A stretch of DNA of 64,000 bases, from assembly GCA_016716475.1 (NCBI GenBank), contig JADJWG010000002.1, forward strand, positions 310,001 through 374,000, given 5' to 3'. The notes beneath the pieces are model-generated. The model was not told the origin of the DNA and did not search any database. It saw only the letters and a program-made list of their open reading frames with translations. Both the position numbers and the translations under genes were made by a program. The DNA is from Phycisphaerales bacterium (lineage in GTDB: Bacteria; Planctomycetota; Phycisphaerae; UBA1845; Fen-1342). Shown one piece after another: positions 34,641 through 42,218 of the stretch (its first letter is position 1; each line of letters starts with the position of its first letter).

Positions 34641-35067
34641 GCATCCTGCCCTGTCCGAGGGACCGGATGAGTTCGGCACCCACATGATTCCCTGCCGATC
34701 TCGCAACCTCCTCGGGCGTGCGCCCCTCATGATCAGGTACGGCCGTGTCAGCACCTGCTTCAAGCAGGATGGCAATGGGCGCGTTGAAGCCATCCCTACC
34801 CTTCATGGCGGCGTGATGCAGTGGCGTCGCCCCGTACTCATCGGTGGCGTTCACATTGGCACCGTGCTTCAACAGCAATCTCACCGAGTCTTCACAGCCC
34901 GCGTAAGAGCAGGCATAGTGGAGCGCTGTCCGTCCGTGGCCGTCCACGCTATCGACATTCGCTTCCGTTGCCAGAATATCCTTCAGCGTCGCTTGGGTGC
35001 CGAACACCGCCGCGCTATGCAACGGCGGCATTCTCCGATCGTGCGTCGCGTCATGTGCATCCGTCAT
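34624..35067 (-). CDS. Ankyrin-repeat protein 1
   Basis: The start is ATG 35067 (MTDAHDATHDRRMPPLHSAA), just after GGAGGG. The 147-residue protein is almost entirely ankyrin repeats, about four units: MPPLHSAAVFGTQATLKDIL, GRTALHYACSYAGC, GATPLHHAAMKGRD and GRTPEEVARSAGN, each followed by helical residues. No signal peptide. Likely a cytoplasmic protein-protein interaction module. It heads a unit with the 165-residue protein and the pilin. A TGTCA direct-repeat box is 59 bp upstream. Confidence 0.85.
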   Translation of the reverse strand: MTDAHDATHDRRMPPLHSAAVFGTQATLKDILATEANVDSVDGHGRTALHYACSYAGCEDSVRLLLKHGANVNATDEYGATPLHHAAMKGRDGFNAPIAILLEAGADTAVPDHEGRTPEEVARSAGNHVGAELIRSLGQGRMHGRRR

Positions 35068-35125
35068 GCGTCCCTCCGTGCGACGCTGCGGTGCCCCCTG
35101 CATACCACGCGCAGGTACATCCACG

Positions 35126-35141
35126 TGACAATGTGGTGACA
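35126..35141 (-). promoter_or_regulatory. TGTCA direct-repeat box C
   Basis: In the gene sense: CTGTCA-CCACAT-TGTCA, period 11, 59 bp before the ankyrin 1 start. A TATGCA that could be -10 follows 21 bp later. Confidence 0.6.
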
Positions 35142-35187
35142 GTTGTCGGGGACTCTCTCCACTATCGCCATCGCTCCCGGCATATTC

Positions 35188-36105
35188 CTACCGCTGGACA
35201 GTTGTGGACACAGACGGTACACGGGGCGACTGCGTCGGTCTTACCGGGTCTGCCGACTGCCCCGATTCCTTGACCTCCAGCCGCGCCCCACCCATCAATG
35301 TGCCAGCACGCTTGGCGGCCCGCGCGAGGGCATCCATATCTTTGGAGGGCTCTGACTCCACCGGTGTGGCCCGGCTCCGTACTTGCGGAACAGCGCCTGC
35401 GAGGCCGCCTGGAACTGTGACGCCGAGCAGATCCGAGAGCTCCGCGTCCCGGAGCCGTTGCTCAACGGCACCACCGGCTGCCGCACCGCCGGCACCCAGC
35501 AGCAGCGCTGCCACGAGTCCCATCATCGGTCCGCCTGCGCTCATGCCAATCATGAGACCAATCAGCGAGCCCGCGATGCCGCCGATACCTATCCCCGCGA
35601 GACCAGCCTGTGATGTCCGGAGATCCTCGGCAAGCGCCCCACTGTGGTCGCGAGCGCTTCTATCCGCACCATGTTCAATGAGCGCCCTTATTGTGTCCGC
35701 ATCACCGCCACGCGCAGCCCAGTGCAAGGGGGTCTGTCCTGCTGCGTCTATCGCACTGACATCAGCGCCCTTGTCGAGGAGCATTCTGACTTTATCACCC
35801 TCGCCGAACCCCGCCGCGTAATGAAGCGCCTCTCGTCCGAACTCATCCCGCTCATTGACGTCGCCGCCGCGATCAAGAATCGCTTTGAGAAGGGCGCTGT
35901 CGCCGACCATCAGCGCATAGCTCGCCGGCGTAAGACCCGTTCCGGCCATTACGGCGTTAAGGTCAACTCCGGATTGAGAGAGCCTCGCGGCTGCTGCGGA
36001 GTCACCTTTCATAAGTGCCATGCCGAGCGCGACCTCGTCCGGCGTCAGGGCGGGTGGGTCGGCTGTATCAGGGGTCTCCCGTGTCATACAATACTCATCA
36101 CTCAT
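35188..36105 (-). CDS. Ankyrin-repeat protein 2 with glycine-zipper membrane segment
   Basis: The 305-residue protein has four ankyrin units (about residues 25-155, including GLTPASYALMVGD, GREALHYAAGFGEG and GQTPLHWAARGGDA). A long glycine/alanine-rich hydrophobic stretch follows at about 168-212 (GIGIGGIAGSLIGLMIG, then MMGLVAALLLGAGGAAAGGA). Such glycine-zipper segments are seen in membrane-inserting and pore-forming proteins. The C-terminus is polar and Pro/Ser-rich. It is transcribed alone, with a TGTCA box 46 bp upstream. It might be a membrane effector held or targeted by its ankyrin part; this is inference. Confidence 0.8.
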   Translation of the reverse strand: MSDEYCMTRETPDTADPPALTPDEVALGMALMKGDSAAAARLSQSGVDLNAVMAGTGLTPASYALMVGDSALLKAILDRGGDVNERDEFGREALHYAAGFGEGDKVRMLLDKGADVSAIDAAGQTPLHWAARGGDADTIRALIEHGADRSARDHSGALAEDLRTSQAGLAGIGIGGIAGSLIGLMIGMSAGGPMMGLVAALLLGAGGAAAGGAVEQRLRDAELSDLLGVTVPGGLAGAVPQVRSRATPVESEPSKDMDALARAAKRAGTLMGGARLEVKESGQSADPVRPTQSPRVPSVSTTVQR

Positions 36106-36150
36106 ACGTAGCGCTTAGTACACGATAACATGGCCGCGGCGCCTTGTGTA

Positions 36151-36166
36151 TGACAATTGTGTGAAT
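36151..36166 (-). promoter_or_regulatory. TGTCA direct-repeat box D
   Basis: In the gene sense: ATTCA-CACAAT-TGTCATACACAAG. The first pentamer is degenerate. From the second one onward it shares TGTCATACACAAG with box E. It is 46 bp before the ankyrin 2 start. The remaining 36167-36427, up to the ankyrin 3 stop, shows no gene. Confidence 0.55.
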
Positions 36167-36427
36167 AGTGAGCCCCTTCACTCTATAAGGGCGGGACAGC
36201 GCGGGCCACGCGCGTCTCACCACGGGAGCACCGGCTGCCAGCAATGTGTCAGGACGCTGGCCGTAGGGCCAGGGTCGCTGCTTATTAACAGGGCGCGCGC
36301 GACGCTGCCGTAATCATGAGGTATGTGGCCCGTGGCGTTCGCTCCTGTCAACGCTCAGGGTCGGGAGGACGCTGACCTCTACCCCGGAGGCCTCTCAGGC
36401 TCAACGCTGCCGCTGCAACGTGCCGAC

Positions 36428-36970
36428 TCAGCGTGACCTGCCTTTGCGGGTCCGATCTCTTAGAGCTTGATCTTCTAGAGCGGAGAGGAACTTCGCCAAC
36501 TCGGGATGGCTGACAGGGACACATCCCGAAAACCTGCCACCTCCGGGTCCGTCGGCAAGAACATCGGCACCCGCCTTCACGAGCAATTTCGCGATCTCAG
36601 TGTGACCACCTAGCGCGGCCAGATGCAAGTGGCTGCGCCCCCCGCTCGCCTCGATCCGTGCTCCCCTGGCCAGCAGCAGCGCAACCATCGGTGCGTTGCG
36701 GTCTCCGCCCCGCACGGCCGCATGAAGCGGGGTTCCACGCCAGGTTCTGATGTTAATGCGGGCACCAGCGTCGAGCAGGAGTTCCGCGACATGGACGTGT
36801 CCGAGTTCGGCAGCAATGTGTAGGGGCGGTTGGTAGCCCCAATCGCCACCGTTGGGATCGGCCCCACCGTTCAGCAGTTCCTTGACCGTTTGCGTATCAC
36901 CCAGCTCTACCGCCCTGTGCAGCGCCGATTGACCGTACTCACCAACGTCATCTATGTCCTGTGTGGCCAC
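36428..36970 (-). CDS. Ankyrin-repeat protein 3
   Basis: The 180-residue protein starts at GTG 36970 (MATQDIDDVGEYGQSALHRA) after a GAGAGAGA purine run. It holds about four ankyrin units: GQSALHRAVELGDT, QPPLHIAAELGHVH, GTPLHAAVRGGDRN and RSHLHLAALGGHTE, then VKAGADVLADGPGG and a charged tail. No signal peptide. It is transcribed alone with box E upstream. It resembles ankyrin 1 in size but is not a close copy, so the three genes are an expanded family, not recent tandem duplicates. Confidence 0.85.
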   Translation of the reverse strand: MATQDIDDVGEYGQSALHRAVELGDTQTVKELLNGGADPNGGDWGYQPPLHIAAELGHVHVAELLLDAGARINIRTWRGTPLHAAVRGGDRNAPMVALLLARGARIEASGGRSHLHLAALGGHTEIAKLLVKAGADVLADGPGGGRFSGCVPVSHPELAKFLSALEDQALRDRTRKGRSR

Positions 36971-37019
36971 TCTGTCTCTCTCTATAATCTACGGTATCAC
37001 GTCCCGCTGCGCTTGTGTA

Positions 37020-37035
37020 TGACAGTTCGGTGACA
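37020..37035 (-). promoter_or_regulatory. TGTCA direct-repeat box E
   Basis: In the gene sense: CTGTCA-CCGAAC-TGTCATA, 50 bp before the ankyrin 3 start. This is the closest match to the enterobacterial Pho box (CTGTCAT repeated every 11 bp). TGATAC, a possible -10, follows 20 bp later. Confidence 0.65.
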
Positions 37036-37536
37036 GTCGTACGACTTGTGGCATGCCGTTGAATCTGCTGGCTATTCTCGCTCCACCTGCCACGGCAGCC
37101 TTCCGTCCTGCCCGGCGGATGGGCCACTACTGCACTCGCAGCGGAGGTGCAGCGCGTCGTCGGCACCATCGCTGATGTCGGCCCTCACCGCGTGCAACTG
37201 GGCGGGACGCAGACCAGAAGCAAGCCGCCCCTGCAATCGCTTCCCGCTTGTCCGACTGTTCGACGTGGTCGCCTGGGCGTTGACGTGCCGGGCTCGTCTC
37301 TTCTTTTCCCGGTCTCCTGCGCCCACGCACGGCCTGATTGACGGCATCGCTACAGCCGCCGCCGGTCCGGTCAAGCGGAAAACCGGTTCCCCCCAACATC
37401 TTCACTGCGTTGCAGACGCGGGTCCCTCCCGTTTTCCGCTGTGACCGTTGCGCTTCGCCCCGGCTGGAGCGGCCGTTTACCGCGTGCCATCAGGCCGCGA
37501 TGGGCGCGGCCGGAAACCTCCAGAAAGGAGACTCAC
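37036..37536. other. Long untranslated leader of the 67-residue protein gene
   Basis: About 500 bp without a supported gene, C-rich on the + strand. A perfect hairpin ggccgcg-atggg-cgcggcc (37493-37511) stands 12 nt before the AAAGGAG ribosome-binding site. The same layout precedes the ArdC-like gene at 58040. A promoter was not recognised. Confidence 0.45.
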
Positions 37537-37740
37537 ATGTCCGACACGAAGAACAACGCTTCCAAGGCTCCCACGCACATCGCCTACCAGGTGCGCGACC
37601 GGGAGGGCAAGAAGGGCTTCTGGACCCGCATCGGCAGCGCCTGGCCGCACGCCGACGGCAAGGGCTTCAACATCCAGCTTGAAGTCGTGCCGCTCGACGG
37701 CCGCATCACGCTCCGCGTCGCGAGCGAGAAGAAGGACTGA
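37537..37740 (+). CDS. Small conserved mobile-element protein
   Basis: The 67-residue protein has an AAAGGAG site 7 bp before the ATG. Its body (WTRIGSAWPHADGKGF, then LEVVPLDGRITLR) matches a family of 60-80-residue beta-rich proteins common near relaxase and replication genes in conjugative plasmids and ICEs of proteobacteria. Their function is not established. A strong intrinsic terminator follows at 37754. Conservation across distant mobile elements suggests a general role in element maintenance. Confidence 0.75.
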   Translation: MSDTKNNASKAPTHIAYQVRDREGKKGFWTRIGSAWPHADGKGFNIQLEVVPLDGRITLRVASEKKD

Positions 37741-37753
37741 CCCATCCTGAGCC

Positions 37754-37780
37754 GGGCGGGCCGCAAGGCCCGCCCTTTCT
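37754..37780 (+). terminator. Intrinsic terminator
   Basis: gggcgggcc (37754-37762) pairs perfectly with ggcccgccc (37767-37775) around gcaa, followed by tttct. It separates the 67-residue gene from the next one, though some read-through may feed 37802-38766. Confidence 0.8.
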
Positions 37781-37801
37781 CCATTGAAAGGAGTACACAC
37801 G

Positions 37802-38020
37802 ATGACTGACACCGACATCACCAACGCCGAGCGTGCCGACCGCTGCGAGGAATCGCTCGCCCGGTACAACGACGACTACGACACCATCGCCAACCTGATC
37901 GACCTGCTCGCTGACGCCCGACACTGGTGCGACCGGCACGGCCAGTGCTACGGCGACTTGGACCGCATTGCTCACGACCACTACCTCGCCGAACTCTGGG
38001 AAGAACGGGGGCTGTCATGA
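37802..38020 (+). CDS. Small acidic protein upstream of the methyltransferase
   Basis: The 72-residue ORF starts at ATG 37802 after AAAGGAG (8 bp spacing). It is acidic and helical (CEESLARYNDDYDTIANLID) with a CDRHGQCYGD segment. Its stop overlaps the methyltransferase start as ATGA. The ribosome-binding site and coupling support expression. No family recognised. Confidence 0.65.
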   Translation: MTDTDITNAERADRCEESLARYNDDYDTIANLIDLLADARHWCDRHGQCYGDLDRIAHDHYLAELWEERGLS

Positions 38021-38766
38021 TGCACGCCGTCAACCCGTTCTACGCCGAGCGTAGCCGCAGGACGCCGCCCGTCAGGGTGTCCGCACACGCAACCGGCGCT
38101 TCCATCGAGAAGCGCGTCATCGGCAACGCCACGCTCTACCGCGCCGACTGCTTCGACGTATTGCCGACGCTCTCCGGCATCGGCGCCGTCGTCACCGACC
38201 CGCCCTACGGCATCGGGTTCCAGTACCGCAGTTACGACGACGCGCCCGAGAAGTACGACGCCATGATGGCCCGGCTCGTGCCCGAGCTGGTCCGCATCAC
38301 CGCGGGCGGCCCGTGCTTCGTCTGGCAGAGTCCGCTCACCGCCGAGCGCTGGCACCGCTACTTCCCGAAAGGGTATCGCATCATCGCCGCGTGCAAGGTC
38401 TATCCCGAGAGCGGCCGCCAGCGCTGCCTGAGCTGGGACCCGGTGATCTTCTGGAGCGGCAAGTCCCTGCTCAAGGAGGAACTGCCGCGCGACTGGCACG
38501 TCTCGGACCTCACGCCGTGGGACGGCTACACGGGCGACAACCCCGTCCCCTGCCCTCGCCCGCTCGGCCAGGTGCGCTACTTCTGTGACTCGCTCCGCGC
38601 CGACTGCATCTTCGACCCATTCATGGGCAGCGGCACGACGGGTGTGGCCGCCGTGCTCGCTGGCAAGCGATTCGTCGGCATCGAGCGCGACCCGGTCTAC
38701 TTCGAGTACGCCCGCAAGCGCATCGCCGCGGCGCAGAACGACTCATCGCAGGAGGCACGCGCATGA
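38017..38766 (+). CDS. Orphan DNA methyltransferase (DPPY class)
   Basis: The 249-residue amino-methyltransferase starts at ATG 38017, overlapping the previous gene by 4 bp. Catalytic motif IV is TDPPYGIGF near residue 65, and the SAM-binding motif I FDPFMGSGTTG comes late (near 207), so the order is beta-type (motif IV before motif I). It would methylate N6-adenine or N4-cytosine. No restriction endonuclease is adjacent, so it is an orphan modification enzyme, perhaps protecting the element from host restriction. The target site cannot be read from sequence. Confidence 0.88.
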   Translation: MMHAVNPFYAERSRRTPPVRVSAHATGASIEKRVIGNATLYRADCFDVLPTLSGIGAVVTDPPYGIGFQYRSYDDAPEKYDAMMARLVPELVRITAGGPCFVWQSPLTAERWHRYFPKGYRIIAACKVYPESGRQRCLSWDPVIFWSGKSLLKEELPRDWHVSDLTPWDGYTGDNPVPCPRPLGQVRYFCDSLRADCIFDPFMGSGTTGVAAVLAGKRFVGIERDPVYFEYARKRIAAAQNDSSQEARA

Positions 38767-38769
38767 ACA

Positions 38770-38806
38770 TTCCGGTTTACATGCGAGCCGCGTTGAGGCA
38801 TGCTGG
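38770..38806 (+). repeat. 37-bp direct repeat, copy 1 (left of toxin-antitoxin)
   Basis: ttccggtttacatgcg, an 8-nt variable part, then tgaggcat and ctg. Copy 2 at 39590-39626 has the same two blocks at the same spacing. The two flank the toxin-antitoxin pair. Confidence 0.6.
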
Positions 38807-38830
38807 AATCTGGTACTTCCGAGGTTCACC

Positions 38831-39052
38831 ATGCAACCGCAAACCGATCACTTCGAGATATTCACGCTGCCGGTCGAGCAACGCCTTGACCTGGTGCAGC
38901 GGCTGTGGGACAGCGTCCGGGAGGAAATCGAGGCGCTGCCCCTTACCGCCGCGCAGCGCGCCGAGATCGAGCGTCGTATCGCCGAGATTGACAGCGGCGC
39001 CGTCCACTGCGAGCCGTTCGACGCGGTGATGAAGCGCCTACTCGCCGAGTGA
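38831..39052 (+). CDS. Antitoxin of a ParE-type module
   Basis: The 73-residue protein belongs to the small addiction-module antitoxin family (Unstab_antitox-like): FTLPVEQRLDLVQRLWDSVR, then LPLTAAQRAEIERRIAEIDS, and a C-terminal FDAVMKRLLAE helix. These antitoxins wrap around a RelE/ParE toxin. The gene overlaps the toxin gene by 4 bp (GTGA). It should neutralise the toxin and probably autoregulate. Direct repeats flank the pair. Confidence 0.85.
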   Translation: MQPQTDHFEIFTLPVEQRLDLVQRLWDSVREEIEALPLTAAQRAEIERRIAEIDSGAVHCEPFDAVMKRLLAE

Positions 39053-39360
39053 CCTTGCCGGTCGTCATCTCGCCCGCCGCCGCCTTTGACATCGCCGACG
39101 CCACAACGGCCTACGAGGCCACACGCCCCGGCCTTGGCCGCGAGTTCCTGCACGAACTCCGCCGCGCGCGGCTCCAGATTGCGCGATTCCCCGCCGGCTG
39201 CCAGCAGGTTCTGCCCGACGTTCGCCGCTGCCTCATCCACCGTTTTCCCTTCGGCGTCACCTACCGCTGCATGCCGGACCGCATCGAGATTCTGGCCGTG
39301 CTGCCGACCCAGGCCGACCCGCTGCGGGTCACCATCCGGGCCAAGGTTGGCGCGGAATAG
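39049..39360 (+). CDS. ParE/RelE-superfamily toxin
   Basis: The 103-residue protein starts at GTG 39049 within the antitoxin end. Family features: ISPAAAFDIADATTAYEATR, GREFLHELRRARLQI, then RRCLIHRFPFGVTYRCMPDR and IEILAVLPTQADP, which is the ParE/RelE beta-sheet with the RFPFxVxY strand. ParE-type members poison gyrase; RelE-type members cut mRNA. The sequence is closer to the ParE side, but the activity is not decided. It should stabilise the element by post-segregational killing. Confidence 0.85.
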   Translation: MTLPVVISPAAAFDIADATTAYEATRPGLGREFLHELRRARLQIARFPAGCQQVLPDVRRCLIHRFPFGVTYRCMPDRIEILAVLPTQADPLRVTIRAKVGAE

Positions 39361-39676
39361 CCAATGGGCCAGCGGGCACCCGCGCCGACCGAATCCGGCA
39401 TGGTCCGCGCCAGGCGGGGCATCGCCTGTCACGCCCCGTGCGCCTGAACAACTCGGATTGAGGAACCCTCGGACTCGGGACCATACCGGCAGGTATGGGC
39501 TTGAATGAGCGGTGCCCGCCGCCCGCCGTGTCGGGTCCCAGCCGCCGGTGAGGACCCGACGACGACGGCCGTATACGGCAGATGCGAGTTTCCGGTTTAC
39601 ATGCGGGGCATGCTGAGGCATCCTGACCAGAACCACGCAAGAACGCACGCTCCAGCCGCATGACATTCCGGTCCCC
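39361..39676. other. Intergenic region after the toxin gene
   Basis: 316 bp with no supported gene. It contains repeat copy 2 at 39590-39626. A degenerate third copy of the repeat's start (catgacattccggtccccatg) lies at 39659-39679, running into the next start codon. Confidence 0.5.
39590..39626 (+). repeat. 37-bp direct repeat, copy 2 (right of toxin-antitoxin)
   Basis: It matches copy 1 (38770) in 16 leading bases and in tgaggcat after the same 8-nt gap. It could be a footprint of how the toxin-antitoxin cassette was acquired or a regulatory site. Confidence 0.6.
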
Positions 39677-40279
39677 ATGAGTTCCGCCAAGCAGACGCAC
39701 GACGCCCCGCGAAACGCCGAGGCGGGACAGCTTCGGTTCACCTGGCCCGAATCGACGCCGACCGATGACAACCCGCCTTCGGAGCAGCCGCACATTCAGG
39801 GAACCGAGCCAATCGCGGCGGAAGCCGCACCGGACCCTGCTCCCAGTGCTCAACCGCGTGACCTTTCAGACTCGCCGCGTTCATCGGATTGCTCGTACGG
39901 TCCCGGCCATCCCTGGCACTACTACCGCGAAGGCGACAATGCTCCGCCGATCCCGTTCGACGATATTCCGGCCAGCGAGGAGTCCGGCCGCGCGATGGAG
40001 CGCGAGCTGCCGAAGCCCGGCGCCAAGCGGATCGTTGCGATTCGGGACCGGCTCGAATCCGAGCGGCGCGAGCTCGACGAGGCCCGCATCCGCTACCAGG
40101 AGATCATCGACCGCGGCGCCGCGGCGCTGAGCCGGTACGACCGTGAGATCGCCTACGGCGGCAATGACGACATGGCCCGGGCCGGCACGCTCGCCCTGCT
40201 TTTCAACCAGGCCGCATGGCGAAAGGGCCGCATCGCCTGCCTTGAATGCGAGCGCTCGCCCGGCGCGGTCCGGCGATGA
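39677..40279 (+). CDS. Hypothetical protein, disordered N-terminus and helical C-terminus
   Basis: The 200-residue protein has a Pro/Ala/Ser-rich first half (to about residue 70) with no fold expected. A helical second half follows (KRIVAIRDRLESERRELDEA and onward), ending with IACLECERSPGAVRR. No family recognised. It is the last gene before the IS110 element. The start ATG 39677 has no strong ribosome-binding site. Confidence 0.55.
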   Translation: MSSAKQTHDAPRNAEAGQLRFTWPESTPTDDNPPSEQPHIQGTEPIAAEAAPDPAPSAQPRDLSDSPRSSDCSYGPGHPWHYYREGDNAPPIPFDDIPASEESGRAMERELPKPGAKRIVAIRDRLESERRELDEARIRYQEIIDRGAAALSRYDREIAYGGNDDMARAGTLALLFNQAAWRKGRIACLECERSPGAVRR

Positions 40280-40537
40280 CAATCGCCAACCGATCCAAGC
40301 TCCGCCCCTGCCCCGCATCCGCCTGAGTCAGTTGTCCCACTGAGCGTCCGGCGGTCCACGTTCCGCTTCCGTTTGACCCGCCGTTCGCAGTAGTCTCCAC
40401 GAGGCCATCGAGAATGCGCTCGCAGACAAAAGTTGTGCAGATTCCGTAATTGCGCAATTTGCGTATTGCTTGGGGCTGTGCTCCAGATGGCGGTGCTCGC
40501 CGGAGCACTTCAACCATCAACAACGGAGTCACAGCCC

Positions 40538-41581
40538 ATGAACGTGTATATTGGATTTGATATCTCATTGCAATCGACGCACATCTGCGTCGTGGACGAC
40601 GAAGGCAATCTGGTTCGGGAAGGCGTCGAACGGTCGGAGATCGCCGACCTTGACGGCTGGCTACGCAAGCACAGCCAGAAATGGGCCATCGAGCGGATTG
40701 TCTTTGAAACCGGACAGTTGAGCGCCCATCTCTACCACGGGCTACGGAAGTCGTGGCCGGTGGTTTGCATTGATGCCCGGCATGCCCACGGCACGCTTAA
40801 GGCGCAGCGGATCAAGAACGACCGCAACGATGCGCGCGGACTTGCCCAGATTGCCCGAACGGGCTGGTACAAGGCCGTTCACGTCAAGTCCGAGGAATGC
40901 CAGGCGCTCCGCGCCTTGGTCGGAGGGAGAAAGGAACTGGTGATGCTCCGCCTTGGCCTGGAGAACCACATCCGTGGCAGGCTCAAGGCAGTCGGCATTA
41001 AGCTCGGCGCTGTGACCACCGCCGCCTTTTCCACCAAGGTGAAGGGCTCGCTCGACGATGAGAACCCGCTCTTCAGGCAGGCCGTGCTCACGCTGCTCCA
41101 GGCGCGCGACGACCTGTTGGCCAGGCAGCGCGTGCTGGACAAGCAATGCGTCAGCATTGCCAGGGCCGACCCGGTGTGCAAACGCCTGATCACTGTACCG
41201 GGCGTCGGGTCCATCACCGCGCTGTCATTCCGGGCGGAGATCGATGACCCGCTACGGTTCCGCAAGTCCCGCGACGTGGGCGTGCATCTCGGGCTGACAC
41301 CGAAGCGATACGCGTCCGGCGAAACGGATCGATCGGGCGGCATCAGCAAGTGCGGCAACCGTGCGCTGCGCACGCTGTTGTTCGAGGCCTCGGTGACGAT
41401 GCTCACGCGCAGCAATCGCTGGAGCCGGCTCAAGGCATGGGGCGTGCGGCTCGCGCAACGGACCAGCTTCAAGGCGGCCTCCGTCGCGCTCGCCCGCAAG
41501 ATCGCCATCGTCATGCACCGCATGTGGGTAGACGGGAGGGACTTCGCCTATGGGGAACCGCCTGCCCTGCAAGCGGCGTGA
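40538..41581 (+). CDS. IS110/IS1111-family transposase (DEDD recombinase)
   Basis: The start is ATG 40538 (MNVYIGFDISLQSTHICVVD), with an in-frame extension upstream dismissed. The 347-residue protein has the RuvC-like DEDD catalytic set: D8 (GFDIS), E57 (FETGQ), D95 and D98 (NDRNDARGLAQ). The C-terminal Transposase_20 domain contains ITVPGVGSITALSF and LGLTPKRYASGETDRSGGIS with its conserved serine nearby. These recombinases work with an RNA guide encoded by the element. The gene is intact. Confidence 0.93.
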   Translation: MNVYIGFDISLQSTHICVVDDEGNLVREGVERSEIADLDGWLRKHSQKWAIERIVFETGQLSAHLYHGLRKSWPVVCIDARHAHGTLKAQRIKNDRNDARGLAQIARTGWYKAVHVKSEECQALRALVGGRKELVMLRLGLENHIRGRLKAVGIKLGAVTTAAFSTKVKGSLDDENPLFRQAVLTLLQARDDLLARQRVLDKQCVSIARADPVCKRLITVPGVGSITALSFRAEIDDPLRFRKSRDVGVHLGLTPKRYASGETDRSGGISKCGNRALRTLLFEASVTMLTRSNRWSRLKAWGVRLAQRTSFKAASVALARKIAIVMHRMWVDGRDFAYGEPPALQAA

Positions 41582-41941
41582 CCGGAGGATACTGAACGCC
41601 GGCAGCCGGTAGAGACGCAACCGGCGACGGCAGATGAAGGAGAGAACGAGTCGCGGGGCAATACGCGGAAAAGCGCTTGCAAACGGACGTTCACGACTGC
41701 GGGCAACAGTTCGTATCCCCGACACTCCATCCGACCGAATCCTGTGGCTGGGCCTGTCCCAGACCGCGTAGAGCAGACCGGTCCTCCGATCATCAGGCTT
41801 GCCGCCTGCATCACTGGCGCCGACACGAGCCGGCCGGGGAGCATGAGGGAGATGTTGCGGGAACCATCGTGACCGCGCGTGACAGATCGTGCCCCTGGTC
41901 ACCTGAGCGCAAGGAACCCCGGTAGAATCCCCGCAGCTGCG
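41582..41941 (+). ncRNA. Candidate bridge/seeker RNA region of the IS
   Basis: Between the transposase stop and the right subterminal repeat, 360 bp contain no gene. In IS1111-group elements the guide RNA lies downstream of the transposase. Several short complementary stretches (gccggcagccggt, accggcgacgg) could form hairpins. The position is the only real evidence; the RNA's ends and guide loops cannot be set by eye. Confidence 0.35.
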
Positions 41942-42044
41942 ACTGCGAACAACAGATGGGTGTTCGAGCGCTGGCCGGCCGGGCATGCCCGGCCGGCAAC
42001 CAGTATTTTTGCTCTGAAACTTGACATCCACCCGTGCGCCATCC

Positions 42045-42218
42045 ATGCTCGACCGCATGCTGAAAGCCGCCAACGACAATAGGTACCTCCCGCCTCTCAC
42101 GCCCGAACAACTCGCTGAGCTGGACCGGCGCTGCGCGGAGGCCGATGTCGGCCTCGCTCCCGGCGAGCCCTGGGAGGTCGTAATGCAGCGGCTCCTGGAC
42201 ACTCCACCCCGCCGCTGA
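42045..42218 (+). CDS. Small antitoxin-like protein (orphan)
   Basis: The 57-residue ORF starts at ATG 42045 with TTGACA 25 bp upstream. YLPPLTPEQLAELDRRCAEA, then GEPWEVVMQRLLD, matches the pattern of short addiction-module antitoxins and resembles the C-terminal half of the antitoxin at 38831. No toxin gene follows. It may be a remnant left after the IS insertion or a partner for a toxin elsewhere. Confidence 0.45.
   Translation: MLDRMLKAANDNRYLPPLTPEQLAELDRRCAEADVGLAPGEPWEVVMQRLLDTPPRR

Larger units (their letters stand above)
40383..41950 (+). mobile_element. IS110/IS1111-family insertion sequence
   Basis: About 1.57 kb around a complete IS110-type transposase. An exact 9-bp inverted repeat, gttcgcagt (40383-40391) and actgcgaac (41942-41950), gives the proposed subterminal ends. 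Subterminal repeats are typical of the IS1111 subgroup. Long non-coding flanks (155 bp left, 369 bp right) fit an element that encodes a guide RNA. The exact tips are uncertain because IS110 elements make no target duplication. Confidence 0.6.
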
